From an uncultured beta proteobacterium (GTDB taxonomy: Bacteria; Pseudomonadota; Gammaproteobacteria; Burkholderiales; Burkholderiaceae_C), in the NCBI GenBank assembly GCA_903876735.1, contig CAIRAW010000063.1, positions 1-45,936 of the forward strand: 45,936 nucleotides of DNA, given 5' to 3'. Positions 14,853-23,016 of the stretch are shown piece after piece. The notes beneath the pieces were generated by a model. That model was not told the DNA's origin and did not search any database. It was given only the letters and a program-made list of their open reading frames with translations. Position 1 is the first letter of the stretch, and the number at the start of each line of letters is the position of its first letter. A program made the position numbers and the translations under genes.

Positions 14853-16007
14853 ATGAAGATCCTGTTTATCTCGGACGTGTATTTTCCGCGCGTCAACGGC
14901 GTCTCGACCTCGATCGAAACGTTTCGGCGAAATCTGCACCTGCTTGGGCATACCGTCCACCTGATTGCACCCGCCTACGAAACGCCCGCTGCGGATGAAA
15001 CCGGCATCCTGCGCGTGCCGGCGCGCGCCGTGCCTTTTGACCCCGAAGACCGGCTCATGCGTTACGGCTGGGTCATGCAACAGCTCGACCGATTACGCGG
15101 CGAGCAGTACGACCTGATCCACATTCAGACGCCCTTTGTGGCGCATTACCTGGGTGTCAAGCTGTCACGGCTGCTGGACATCCCGTGCACCGAGACCTAC
15201 CACACCTTCTTCGAGGAATACCTTCACCACTACATTCCTTTGCTGCCGAAATGGGTGACCAGTTCGTTGGCCAAACGTTTTTCGCGGCATCAGGGCAACA
15301 ACCTGGACGGTATGGTGGTGCCATCCAAGCCGATGCTGCAGGTATTGGCGCGATACGGCATTACGACGCCGACCGAAGTCATTCCAACGGGCATTGAACC
15401 CCAGAGTTTTGTGCTCGGAAACCGGTCCGCATTCAGGGAGCAGCATGGCATTGCAGCGGAGCGACCAGTCTTGCTGTTTGTGGGTCGGGTTGCACATGAA
15501 AAGAACATTGGCTTCCTGCTCAAGGTGGTCGCCCAGGTCAGAGCCGACATTCCAGACGTTCTTTTCATCATTGCCGGTGAAGGTCCAGCCCGCGTCAACC
15601 TCGAACAGGAAGTGAAAACGCTGGGGATTGCCAACAGCGTGCGCTTCATCGGTTACCTGGACCGCCATACCGAGTTGAACAACTGCTATCGCGCAGCCGA
15701 CATCTTCATCTTCTCATCCCGTACCGAGACCCAGGGTCTGGTACTGCTCGAAGCGATGGCACAGGGCGTTCCTGTGGTTTCCATCGCCGAAATGGGAACC
15801 CGTGATGTCCTGAAGGATGGCATCGGCGTCTGGGTTGCGCAGGAGAATGTGACCGACTTTTCCGGCAAAGTGGTCACACTGTTGCGCCACGGGCAGATAC
15901 GCCGGGAACTGGGAGATGGCGGTCGCGACTACGCCAACGAATGGTCGGCCAAGCGGCAGGCGCAGCGGATGCTGGCCTTCTACTGCACCCTCATTGACCC
16001 GGCGTAA
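14853..16007 (+). CDS. GT4-family glycosyltransferase, candidate diacylglycerol glycosyltransferase
   Basis: A 384-residue GT-B protein. The N domain starts MKILFISDVYFPRVNGVSTS; the C domain carries FVGRVAHEKNIGFL and the ExxxxxxxE motif in TETQGLVLLEAMAQGVPVV, both typical of the GT4 family. It resembles the MgtA/SqdX/Agt-type enzymes that glycosylate diacylglycerol or mannosylate lipid acceptors. It is the last gene of the PhoB-box operon and lies 2 bp after dgkA. Together with the PlcP-like gene at 7227 it fits the PlcP-Agt route that replaces phospholipids with glycolipids under phosphate limitation. The sugar donor and lipid acceptor cannot be read from sequence; a role in polysaccharide synthesis is the alternative. 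Its 3' end overlaps the convergent gene by 17 bp. Confidence 0.82.
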   Translation: MKILFISDVYFPRVNGVSTSIETFRRNLHLLGHTVHLIAPAYETPAADETGILRVPARAVPFDPEDRLMRYGWVMQQLDRLRGEQYDLIHIQTPFVAHYLGVKLSRLLDIPCTETYHTFFEEYLHHYIPLLPKWVTSSLAKRFSRHQGNNLDGMVVPSKPMLQVLARYGITTPTEVIPTGIEPQSFVLGNRSAFREQHGIAAERPVLLFVGRVAHEKNIGFLLKVVAQVRADIPDVLFIIAGEGPARVNLEQEVKTLGIANSVRFIGYLDRHTELNNCYRAADIFIFSSRTETQGLVLLEAMAQGVPVVSIAEMGTRDVLKDGIGVWVAQENVTDFSGKVVTLLRHGQIRRELGDGGRDYANEWSAKRQAQRMLAFYCTLIDPA

Positions 16008-16470
16008 CGGTCAGCCCGCGCTGACCTGGAGTTGGCACGAAAGTGCCACTCCAGCCGCTGGTGGCAATGCGCAGTTGATCTGCACCCATTCTTGTCATGG
16101 TGAATTTGCCGCCCTGCCCGAGCAGGCTGCGAAGCAGCCAGCCGCTGGCCGGACCCATGCGTATCTGGCCTTTGGCAAAGCTAAGTTCAAAATTCGCTCC
16201 AGCGCCACAGACTGCGCCAGTACCTTCGGCCCACAAGCCTTCATTGGTCTTGATGAATTCGAGCACAAGCGTCCCGCGTCGCTCAACGATGGATACCACC
16301 AAGGGCTTGCCATCGTCCATCGTTGTCTCAACCCATTGCAGGGAATCCCTCCGGTCTGCAAGCAGGGTCCTGAGTTCGCTGATGGTCGTCACACAGTCGG
16401 GTGCGGCCAGCACGTCCTTGCTGCTCGCGCAGAACAAGGCCAGCAACAACAGAAGCCAGGTGCGTGACAT
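15991..16470 (-). CDS. Exported protein of unknown function
   Basis: A 159-residue protein with a clear signal peptide (MSRTWLLLLLALFCASSKDVLAA, cleavage near residue 23) and two further cysteines in the mature part, so a disulfide is possible. The body is predicted mostly beta, with alternating hydrophobic strands. I do not recognise a family. It starts 3 bp after the stop of the M14-peptidase gene and is surely in the same operon. Its end overlaps the convergent glycosyltransferase by 17 bp, leaving no room for a terminator. A periplasmic location is likely; function cannot be assigned. Confidence 0.7.
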   Translation of the reverse strand: MSRTWLLLLLALFCASSKDVLAAPDCVTTISELRTLLADRRDSLQWVETTMDDGKPLVVSIVERRGTLVLEFIKTNEGLWAEGTGAVCGAGANFELSFAKGQIRMGPASGWLLRSLLGQGGKFTMTRMGADQLRIATSGWSGTFVPTPGQRGLTVTPGQ

Positions 16471-16473
16471 GGC

Positions 16474-17487
16474 CTAATACCAATCCTGCAGGGCTTGCAC
16501 ATGCTGCTGGGCACGGGTTTCAGATCCGGGCAACCACAGTCGATGGCCACAGGCCGCACGCGACAGGAAATCAAGCAGAAGTTGGTGTTGCCGCAGCACG
16601 CGCTGCTGCCGGTGCTCGATCAAGGGGTTGAAGATGCCATGGCGCGAAAACAACTGGCGCGGGTTCTTGCGGACCCAGAGCCAGGAACCCATCTCCAGCG
16701 TCAGTGGCAAAAATATGCCGCGCGCCTGCGCGCACGATTGCAGGTACAGGTGGTCCCACAGGTCCCCATGGGCCAGGTACTGCAGGCTTTGCGGCTCAAT
16801 GGTGTAACGGTGGTGGCTGTTGGACTGCACAAAAATATTCTTCAGTGCGTGCATCTCGGCCAGGTGGGCGATCGGTGCGCGCTTGTGGGCGAATGGAAAC
16901 CAGATGCGGTCGCTGCTGCCAAAGCCTGAGTGGCAATCCACGCTCAGGCTGAAGTCGCGGTTCAGCAATTCGGTGGTAACCACCTCGCAGACGGCCTGGC
17001 TCTCGATTTCCATCGGTCGGTTCTTGGGGCCGCGGTACCAGGGCAGTCCGGCACTGAGGCGTTGGCCACCAACCAGGAATGGAACCTGCTCCTGTGCATC
17101 GATCGGCGCGTTGCGCATCAGGTCAACGCCGTGGGGGTTGGCCCGGGTCCCCAGCGCCATGCCGCCAGGGTTGACGATGGGCATGAAAACCAGACGCACC
17201 GATTCCAGTTGCCGGTGCAGCGTGCTGTCCCACTGCAGGCGCATGACCAGGCTTTGGAGGTAGGCCAGCACGACACCGGAGCCAATGCGCTCGAGTCCAT
17301 GTACACCACCAAAGTAGCCCACGGCAGGAACCTCAGGTGCCGGGTTGCCCAGTGTGATGACATGAACCGGGTACGTTCCGCCAGTCGGCAGACTCACCTG
17401 ACATACGACACGGGACTCGATCTGGCCTGCGCCCAGCTCAATGATGCGTTCCAGCGCCTGCAATTCTGCCAAAGGGGCGAAGCTCAT
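16474..17487 (-). CDS. M14-family zinc carboxypeptidase
   Basis: About 337 residues from the ATG at 17487; ATGs at 17532 and 17661 are possible alternatives, none with a strong ribosome-binding site. The zinc site is GGVHGLERIG (HxxE) with the third ligand in SVDCHSGFG; TLEMGSW is the likely catalytic-glutamate region. The arginine motif NPGGMALGTRANPHGVDLMRN is typical of M14 enzymes and succinylglutamate-desuccinylase relatives. No signal peptide is seen, so a cytoplasmic enzyme acting on a peptide or N-acyl amino acid is likely. The small exported protein gene follows after 3 bp. It is divergent from the PhoB-box promoter at 17589. Confidence 0.8.
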   Translation of the reverse strand: MSFAPLAELQALERIIELGAGQIESRVVCQVSLPTGGTYPVHVITLGNPAPEVPAVGYFGGVHGLERIGSGVVLAYLQSLVMRLQWDSTLHRQLESVRLVFMPIVNPGGMALGTRANPHGVDLMRNAPIDAQEQVPFLVGGQRLSAGLPWYRGPKNRPMEIESQAVCEVVTTELLNRDFSLSVDCHSGFGSSDRIWFPFAHKRAPIAHLAEMHALKNIFVQSNSHHRYTIEPQSLQYLAHGDLWDHLYLQSCAQARGIFLPLTLEMGSWLWVRKNPRQLFSRHGIFNPLIEHRQQRVLRQHQLLLDFLSRAACGHRLWLPGSETRAQQHVQALQDWY

Positions 17488-17588
17488 GGCCAGATCGAAC
17501 GCAACATCACAGTCATCATGGGCGCCGAGCATAGCCGTGCCCTGGCCGATCCGGCAAGCGGCGAATGGCGGCGCGTCGTAATTCTGCA

Positions 17589-17622
17589 CTGACACAAAGC
17601 TGTCACATGACGCGTGTAACTT
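17589..17622 (+). promoter_or_regulatory. PhoB box and -10 upstream of the small ORF and OlsA-like gene
   Basis: CTGACAC (17589-17595), AAAG, CTGTCAC (17600-17606) matches the classical PhoB box at 13 of 14 half-site positions. TAACTT (17617-17622) follows after exactly 10 nt. The direction matches the OlsA-like gene, whose ATG is at 17796, with a 38-codon ORF in between. This is one of the two best boxes in the window. Confidence 0.7.
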
Positions 17623-17654
17623 GCGTTCAACCCTCCAAACTCCAAAGCAACAGC

Positions 17655-17771
17655 ATGCCAAACCGATCCACTTACTTGCGCTTCATGGCCGTCCCGGTCT
17701 GCCTGATCTGGGGGGTCGTCGAATTTTTCGCCTTGCAGCGCGCACGTTTTCAAATTCGCCGCGCCCGCTAA
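17655..17771 (+). CDS. Possible 38-residue single-pass membrane protein
   Basis: A short frame starting MPNRSTYLRFMAVP, with a hydrophobic stretch MAVPVCLIWGVVEFFAL and a basic tail (QRARFQIRRAR). The charge pattern (polar N terminus, one helix, arginine-rich C terminus) is that of a small inner-membrane protein. It begins 49 bp after the PhoB box and ends 24 bp before the OlsA-like gene, so it would be the first gene of that transcript. There is no clear ribosome-binding site, and a frame this short can arise by chance. Conservation in relatives would decide. Confidence 0.4.
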   Translation: MPNRSTYLRFMAVPVCLIWGVVEFFALQRARFQIRRAR

Positions 17772-17795
17772 GCCACCTTGGCTGGTCCATAACCC

Positions 17796-18611
17796 ATGAT
17801 TGATCAAACCCTGACTCTGCCCCAGGTCAATACCAGCATGCCGGGTTCAGCCCGCCGCTCGCGAAAGTTCAAGCTGCTGCTGCTGGCGCTGGAGTTTATC
17901 CGGGCCGGTATTTTGTTGCGCTGGCAATTTCGAGGGCTGCAACGGGAGCAGAAACTCCAGGCCATTCAACGCTGGGCCAAGCAGGTGCTGCGGATACTGG
18001 AAATTGAAGTGCACTGCAATCAAGGGTCAGATTCCAACTTCGCAGGACTGGTGGTTTCCAATCACCTGTCGTGGCTGGACATTCTGGTCATCCAGTCAGT
18101 GATGCCAGGTGTCTTCGTCGCCAAAACCGAAGTCGGCAAGTGGCCACTGATTGGCGCGATGGCACACAGTTGCGCCACTATTTTTGTGGACCGCGCCACA
18201 GCGCGCTCTGCCCATGCCATGGTGGACAGCACCGTTGCAGCGTTCGCGCAGCGCTACAGCGTGATCGCATTCCCCGAGGGCACGAGTACCGATGGCAGCG
18301 ATCTGGCCCGTTTTCACGCCAACGTCTTTGAAGGCGCCATCCGGGCACAGGCGCCAGTTCAACCTGTGAGCTTGCGCTATGTCGATGCCAACACCGGATT
18401 GCCCGCATCATCCGCCCATTTCACCGGGGATATGACCCTGTTGTCGTCGCTGCGCAAAGTGACCGCGTGTTCGTCCATCACAACACAGGTCCAACTGGGG
18501 CAACGCATCTGCTCGAGCGGCCACACCCGAAAATCACTTTGCCAGCAGACACACCAAGTGATCCGAGCGCAACTGCTCGCCTCGTCACCAGAACGCGAAA
18601 AAAATTACTGA
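17796..18611 (+). CDS. olsA: OlsA/PlsC-like O-acyltransferase
   Basis: A 271-residue lysophospholipid-acyltransferase family protein. The catalytic HX4D motif is SNHLSWLDI (H90, D95) and the substrate motif is FPEGTSTDG (159-167). One N-terminal hydrophobic segment would anchor it to the inner membrane. In ornithine-lipid synthesis OlsA acylates the hydroxyl of the lyso-ornithine lipid made by OlsB; the same fold in PlsC makes phosphatidic acid. The PhoB box upstream and the PhoB-controlled olsB 9 kb away favour OlsA over the housekeeping PlsC, but the sequence alone does not settle this. It overlaps the convergent patatin gene by 7 bp. Confidence 0.8.
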   Translation: MIDQTLTLPQVNTSMPGSARRSRKFKLLLLALEFIRAGILLRWQFRGLQREQKLQAIQRWAKQVLRILEIEVHCNQGSDSNFAGLVVSNHLSWLDILVIQSVMPGVFVAKTEVGKWPLIGAMAHSCATIFVDRATARSAHAMVDSTVAAFAQRYSVIAFPEGTSTDGSDLARFHANVFEGAIRAQAPVQPVSLRYVDANTGLPASSAHFTGDMTLLSSLRKVTACSSITTQVQLGQRICSSGHTRKSLCQQTHQVIRAQLLASSPEREKNY

Positions 18612-19513
18612 CGCGCCAAAGCCGCACGCAACTGCGGCAGCGCCGCACGCATGGCGACGCGGCCGGCTTCGATGGCACTGCGCCGGGCGCCAAAATCGGC
18701 GCTGGAGACGCCTAGCAGTGCCGGGCGCACGACCACCTGCGCTTCACGCAACTCGAAGGTGTTGATGCTCTTGCTCATGATGGAGAAGGTCTGCAACAGA
18801 ACCTGAAGGGTGTCGCTGGCTGCATTGCTCTCTGGCGCATCCGAAATATCGACTGCAACAATCAATTCGGCGCCCATCTGGCGGGCGTAGCGCACCGGCA
18901 CCGGAGAGACCAGTCCACCGTCCACATAGTCGCGTCCGGCAATTCTGACGGGCTGAAACAGGGCCGGCACGGCGCTCGATGCGCGCACGGCGGTGGCGGT
19001 GTCGCCCCGCTGAAACAGCATGCCCTGGCCGCTGTTCAAATCGGTTGCCACGATGCCCAACGGCAGTGGCATGGCTTCAATCACGCGGCCGTTGACCTGC
19101 GCGCTGACGTAGCGCGCCAGCGCCTCGCCACGCAGCATGCCACGGCTGAAGATGGGCAGGGTCCAGTCGGCAAAAGCGGCTTCGTCCATGAGTTCAGCCA
19201 CCTGCTGCAGTTGCGCCCCGTTCTTGCCGCTGGCATACAGGGCTGCAACCAGACTGCCGGCCGAGGTGCCGACAACCAGGCTGGGTCGGATACCCGCTTC
19301 TTCCAGCACCTGGATCACGCCAATATGGGCAAAGCCGCGGGCCGCGCCACCGCCCAGGGCCAGGCCGATGCGGGGTAGCTTTTTCGGGATCGGCTGAATG
19401 ACGGGTGGTGGCTCCGGCACAGCCGGTGGTAGCGGCGCCACAGCGCAGGCCGTCAGGAACAGCGCCAGCAAGAGCGCGAACCCACCCGCCAGCACGCGGC
19501 CGATGGCGGGCAC
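18605..19513 (-). CDS. Patatin-like phospholipase lipoprotein (RssA/NTE type)
   Basis: About 302 residues from a GTG at 19513, 10 bases after the clpA stop; frames extending to 19636 would read through clpA in another phase. The start gives a lipoprotein signal with lipobox LTAC (cysteine near 23) and a proline-rich linker. The patatin domain has the oxyanion motif LGGGAARGFAH, the nucleophile GTSAGS and the DGG motif (YVDGGLVSPVP), so the Ser-Asp dyad is intact. Patatin enzymes remove acyl chains from lipids. As a lipoprotein it would act in the periplasm or at the outer membrane. It converges on the OlsA-like gene with a 7 bp overlap. A link to lipid turnover in this region is tempting but only positional. 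Confidence 0.85.
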   Translation of the reverse strand: MPAIGRVLAGGFALLLALFLTACAVAPLPPAVPEPPPVIQPIPKKLPRIGLALGGGAARGFAHIGVIQVLEEAGIRPSLVVGTSAGSLVAALYASGKNGAQLQQVAELMDEAAFADWTLPIFSRGMLRGEALARYVSAQVNGRVIEAMPLPLGIVATDLNSGQGMLFQRGDTATAVRASSAVPALFQPVRIAGRDYVDGGLVSPVPVRYARQMGAELIVAVDISDAPESNAASDTLQVLLQTFSIMSKSINTFELREAQVVVRPALLGVSSADFGARRSAIEAGRVAMRAALPQLRAALARQ

Positions 19514-19523
19514 TGGCTTCAAA

Positions 19524-21857
19524 TCAGGCCTGACCGGCCGAAACCTCTTGCGGCTCGGGCTTGGCCTTGCCCTCTTTCTTGGGCAGCGGCTGGATATCGA
19601 GCAGGACTTCGGTCTTACTCTCGTCCTTATCGTCAATGTCGACCGTGAGGCGACCGCCGTCGATGAGGCGCCCGAACAGCAATTCGTCGGCCAGCGCGCG
19701 GCGGATCGTGTCCTGGATCAGGCGCTGCATCGGACGCGCGCCCATGAGCGGATCGAAACCTTTTTTGGCCAGGTGCTTGCGCAACTTGTCGGTGAAGGTG
19801 ACGTCTACTTTCTTTTCGGCCAACTGGGCTTCGAGTTGCAGCAGGAACTTGTCGACCACCCGCATGATGACCAGCTCGTCCAGCGCCTTGAAGCTGACGA
19901 CGGCATCGAGCCGGTTGCGGAACTCGGGCGTGAAGAGGCGTTTGATGTCGGCCATCTCGTCGCCGACCTGGCGCTCGTTGGTAAAGCCCATGACGGACTT
20001 GTTCAGTGCCTCGGCGCCGGCGTTGGTCGTCATGATGATGATGACGTTGCGGAAGTCGGCCTTGCGTCCGTTGTTGTCGGTCAGCGCACCGTGGTCCATC
20101 ACCTGCAGCAGCACGTTGAAAATATCCGGGTGCGCCTTCTCGATTTCGTCCAGCAACAGCACGCAGTGCGGCTTCTTGGTGACAGCCTCGGTCAGCAAAC
20201 CACCTTGGTCAAAACCAACGTAGCCCGGTGGCGCACCGATCAATCGGCTCACCGCATGGCGCTCCATGTATTCGCTCATGTCAAAGCGCAGCAACTCAAT
20301 GCCCATGATGTAGGCCAGTTGCTTGGCAGCCTCGGTCTTGCCAACGCCCGTGGGGCCGCTGAACAGGAAAGAGCCGATCGGCTTGTCGCCCTTGCCCAGG
20401 CCCGAGCGCGCCATCTTGACGGCCGAGGCCAGCATGTCGATCGCCTTGTCCTGCCCGAAGACGACGTTCTTGAGATCGCGCTCCAGTGTCTTGAGTTTGC
20501 CGCGGTCGTCGTTGGAGACATTGGCGGGCGGGATGCGGGCGATCTTGGCCACGATGTCTTCCACCTCGGCTTTGCTGATGATCTTCTTGCGCTTGGAGGG
20601 CGGCAAAATCCGTTGCGCGGCACCGGCCTCGTCGATAACGTCGATGGCCTTGTCCGGCAAGTGCCGGTCATTGATGTACTTGGCGCTCAACTCGGCCGCA
20701 GCCTGCAAGGCGGCCAGCGCGTACTTGACGTTGTGGTGCTCTTCAAAACGCGACTTGAGACCCTTGAGAATCTCGACCGTCTGCTCGATGGTCGGCTCGA
20801 CCACATCCACCTTCTGGAAACGCCTTGAGAGGGCCGCATCCTTTTCAAAGATGCCCCGGTACTCGGTGAAAGTGGTGGCGCCAATGCACTTGAGCGCACC
20901 CGAACTCAGACCCGGTTTGAGCAGATTGGAAGCGTCGAGCGTCCCACCGGATGCGGCACCGGCACCGATCAGGGTGTGGATTTCGTCGATGAACAGAACC
21001 GCGTTGGGCTTGTCCTTCAAGGACTTGAGCACGCCTTTGAGACGCTGCTCGAAATCGCCCCGGTACTTGGTGCCGGCCAGCAGAGCGCCCATGTCGAGCG
21101 AATAGACGATCGCTTCAGCCAGAATTTCGGGCACGTCCTTTTGCGTGATGCGCCAGGCCAGGCCTTCAGCGATGGCGGTCTTGCCGACACCGGCCTCGCC
21201 GACCAGCAGCGGGTTGTTCTTGCGCCGGCGGCACAGGATCTGGATCACGCGCTCGACTTCGTACTCGCGCCCGATCAGCGGGTCAATCTTGCCGTCCTTG
21301 GCGAGTTGGTTCAGGTTTTGCGTGTACTGCTCAAGCGGCGACTGCTTCTCGTTCTTCTCCCCACCCGACTCTTCGCTCTCGGGCGGCGCTTCGCTGGCCT
21401 TGCCGGGCTCGGCCGCATCGTTCTTCTTGATGCCGTGCGCAATGAAGTTCACCACATCGAGGCGGGTCACGCCCTGCTGGTGCAGGTAATAGACGGCGTG
21501 CGAATCCTTTTCGCCAAAGATGGCGACCAGCACGTTGGCGCCGGTAACTTCCTTCTTGCCGCTGCCGGTGGACTGGACGTGCATGATGGCGCGCTGGATC
21601 ACGCGCTGAAAGCCCAGCGTGGGTTGGGTATCGACATCGTCGGTACCGGCCACCTGCGGCGTGTTGTCCTTGATGAAATTGGACAGGGACTTGCGCAAAT
21701 CGTCGATGTTGGCGGAACAGGCCCGCAGAACCTCGGCCGCGCTCGGGTTGTCCAGCAGGGCGAGCAACAGGTGCTCGACCGTGATGAACTCGTGGCGCTG
21801 CTGACGCGCCTCGACAAAAGCCATGTGTAGGCTGACTTCCAGTTCCTGGGCAATCAT
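19524..21857 (-). CDS. clpA: ATP-dependent Clp protease ATP-binding subunit ClpA
   Basis: A 777-residue double AAA+ unfoldase. The N domain begins [14 protein letters not shown] with two Clp repeats; D1 has [13 protein letters not shown] and D2 [13 protein letters not shown] as Walker A motifs, with VLFIDEIHT and VLLLDEIEK as Walker B. ClpA feeds substrates, including N-degron proteins delivered by ClpS, to ClpP. An acidic Glu/Ser/Gly-rich linker sits after the N domain ([13 protein letters not shown]). clpS lies 72 bp upstream on the same strand, the standard arrangement. Length is close to the family norm (about 760). Confidence 0.97.
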   Translation of the reverse strand: MIAQELEVSLHMAFVEARQQRHEFITVEHLLLALLDNPSAAEVLRACSANIDDLRKSLSNFIKDNTPQVAGTDDVDTQPTLGFQRVIQRAIMHVQSTGSGKKEVTGANVLVAIFGEKDSHAVYYLHQQGVTRLDVVNFIAHGIKKNDAAEPGKASEAPPESEESGGEKNEKQSPLEQYTQNLNQLAKDGKIDPLIGREYEVERVIQILCRRRKNNPLLVGEAGVGKTAIAEGLAWRITQKDVPEILAEAIVYSLDMGALLAGTKYRGDFEQRLKGVLKSLKDKPNAVLFIDEIHTLIGAGAASGGTLDASNLLKPGLSSGALKCIGATTFTEYRGIFEKDAALSRRFQKVDVVEPTIEQTVEILKGLKSRFEEHHNVKYALAALQAAAELSAKYINDRHLPDKAIDVIDEAGAAQRILPPSKRKKIISKAEVEDIVAKIARIPPANVSNDDRGKLKTLERDLKNVVFGQDKAIDMLASAVKMARSGLGKGDKPIGSFLFSGPTGVGKTEAAKQLAYIMGIELLRFDMSEYMERHAVSRLIGAPPGYVGFDQGGLLTEAVTKKPHCVLLLDEIEKAHPDIFNVLLQVMDHGALTDNNGRKADFRNVIIIMTTNAGAEALNKSVMGFTNERQVGDEMADIKRLFTPEFRNRLDAVVSFKALDELVIMRVVDKFLLQLEAQLAEKKVDVTFTDKLRKHLAKKGFDPLMGARPMQRLIQDTIRRALADELLFGRLIDGGRLTVDIDDKDESKTEVLLDIQPLPKKEGKAKPEPQEVSAGQA

Positions 21858-21929
21858 GTGATTTCCTTTTCTTCCCTAGCTTTGATGTTTAACTGTAATC
21901 GGATTTCGATATCACTTGCTCACCACTGT

Positions 21930-22292
21930 CTATAACTCCGCCGGCTCGCTGACGCATTGCAGCGGATGCCCGGCCTTGGCCGCTGCATCCAGAACCTGGT
22001 CCACCTTGGTTGCGGCCACGTCCCTCGAATAAACCCCGCAAACCCCTTTCCCGTCCAGATGGATCTTGAGCATGATCTGCGTCGCTGCCTCCAGATCCTT
22101 GCCGAAGAACTCCTGGATCACCACCACGACGAACTCCATCGGCGTGTAATCGTCATTGAGCATCACGACCTGGTACATCTGCGGCGGTTGAACCTTTTGG
22201 GTTCGCCGCTCCAGCACCACCGAGCCGCCTTCCTCCCGGTCGGGTCGCCGGGTCGGCATAACTGGTGATTTCAAGGGATTTTTGGTTGCCAT
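21930..22292 (-). CDS. clpS: ClpS adaptor for N-degron substrates
   Basis: A 120-residue protein with the ClpS core [18 protein letters not shown], followed by [26 protein letters not shown]. The NDDYTPM segment forms the pocket for bulky hydrophobic N-terminal residues. The first 35 residues are a charged, unstructured extension, longer than in E. coli ClpS but usual for betaproteobacteria. It precedes clpA by 72 bp and should be cotranscribed. Confidence 0.95.
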   Translation of the reverse strand: MATKNPLKSPVMPTRRPDREEGGSVVLERRTQKVQPPQMYQVVMLNDDYTPMEFVVVVIQEFFGKDLEAATQIMLKIHLDGKGVCGVYSRDVAATKVDQVLDAAAKAGHPLQCVSEPAEL

Positions 22293-22636
22293 GCTTTCAT
22301 TCTATCGGTGGCGCCACGGCAACGTGCCTTGCGTGGAAACTGGTGGCGTTTGGTCTGAATTCAAGCGCGGCAAGCCGATAGTTTGCCCCCGACGCAATGC
22401 CCATACCGCCAAACTGGGCCGCTCCTGTGATCTTTCAGCCCCAGTCGGGCGCCTTGATATTTGTCAAAAATGGCAAAAAAGCGGCTGTTTCAACTTGTTT
22501 TGAAGGCTTTTTCCGCCTTTGGGCGAAAAAATTTGCGATTTTCTGTCAACCGACCGTAAACCCGCCCCGTTAAGGTACAGCCTCCCGAGCTCGGGGGGGA
22601 AATTTTCGAAATAACGTTATCTCAAGGAAATTGAAC
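22293..22636. other. 344 bp divergent intergenic region, clpS to exported repeat protein
   Basis: I see no gene here. It must hold the clpSA promoter (minus) and the promoter of the repeat-protein gene (plus). The plus strand has CTGTCAA (22543), a run CCGTAAA and TTAAGG, which gives a PhoB-like but poor match (about 10 of 14), so I do not call a box. A short A/T-flanked stem (22509-22531: GCTTTTTCCGCC...GGCGAAAAAA) has its T-run on the wrong side for a terminator in either direction. Confidence 0.5.
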
Positions 22637-22978
22637 ATGAACAAACTTCTCGCCGCTCTGGTTGCTGGTCTTTTCGCTGCTGGCGCTTTCGCCGCTGATG
22701 CACCTGCTGCTGCTCCCGCTAAGGCTGCTGCTCCCGCTGCTGCTGCTGCTCCCGCTGCTGCTGCACCGGCTGCCAAGGCTGCTCCTGCTGCCGCTGCTGC
22801 TGCACCGGCCGCTAAAGAAGCTGCTGCACCTGCTGCCAAGGTTGACAAGAAGGCTGCTGCTGCTGAAAAGGCTGCTGCCAAGAAGGCTGCTGCTGCTGAA
22901 AAAGCTGCTGCCAAGAAGGCTGCTGCTGCTGAAAAAGCTGCTGCCAAGAAGGCTGCTCCCGCACCTGCTGCCAAGTAA
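22637..22978 (+). CDS. Exported Ala/Lys/Pro-rich repeat protein
   Basis: A 113-residue protein. The ATG at 22637 follows AAGGAAA at proper distance; a TTG two codons earlier is less likely. A signal peptide (MNKLLAALVAGLFAAGAFA, cleavage after residue 19) precedes a low-complexity body of Ala, Pro and Lys that resembles the eukaryotic and bacterial histone-H1-like tails. Residues 71-103 hold three exact 11-residue repeats KKAAAAEKAAA, nearly identical at DNA level in 33 bp units. Such an Ala/Lys helix would be extended and strongly basic in the periplasm. I know of no assigned function; binding to acidic lipids, peptidoglycan or polyphosphate is conceivable but speculative. A terminator follows at 23017. 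Confidence 0.8.
   Translation: MNKLLAALVAGLFAAGAFAADAPAAAPAKAAAPAAAAAPAAAAPAAKAAPAAAAAAPAAKEAAAPAAKVDKKAAAAEKAAAKKAAAAEKAAAKKAAAAEKAAAKKAAPAPAAK
22847..22945 (+). repeat. Three tandem 33 bp repeats within the Ala/Lys-rich gene
   Basis: Units at 22847-22879, 22880-22912 and 22913-22945 each encode KKAAAAEKAAA and differ at only a base or so (AAG or AAA before the second alanine run). A fourth partial unit (AAGAAGGCTGCT) follows at 22946. The low divergence suggests recent expansion or slippage, so unit number may vary between strains. Confidence 0.85.
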
Positions 22979-23016
22979 TAGTCAATCCGGAAGCCTGGCT
23001 TCCGGGTCTGATCAGG

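Noticed and set aside
19398..20828. A 476-codon plus-strand frame opposite clpA and the patatin gene
   Set aside because: Antisense of two well-supported genes; no ribosome-binding site and no motif.
22509..22531. A/T-flanked stem between clpS and the repeat protein as a terminator
   Set aside because: The T-run precedes the stem on the plus strand and also on the minus strand, so it cannot terminate in either direction.
22543..22576. A possible PhoB box before the exported repeat protein (CTGTCAA-N4-CCGTAAA, then TAAGGT)
   Set aside because: Only about 10 of 14 matches with a poor second half-site and weak -10; not better than chance in a 344 bp spacer.
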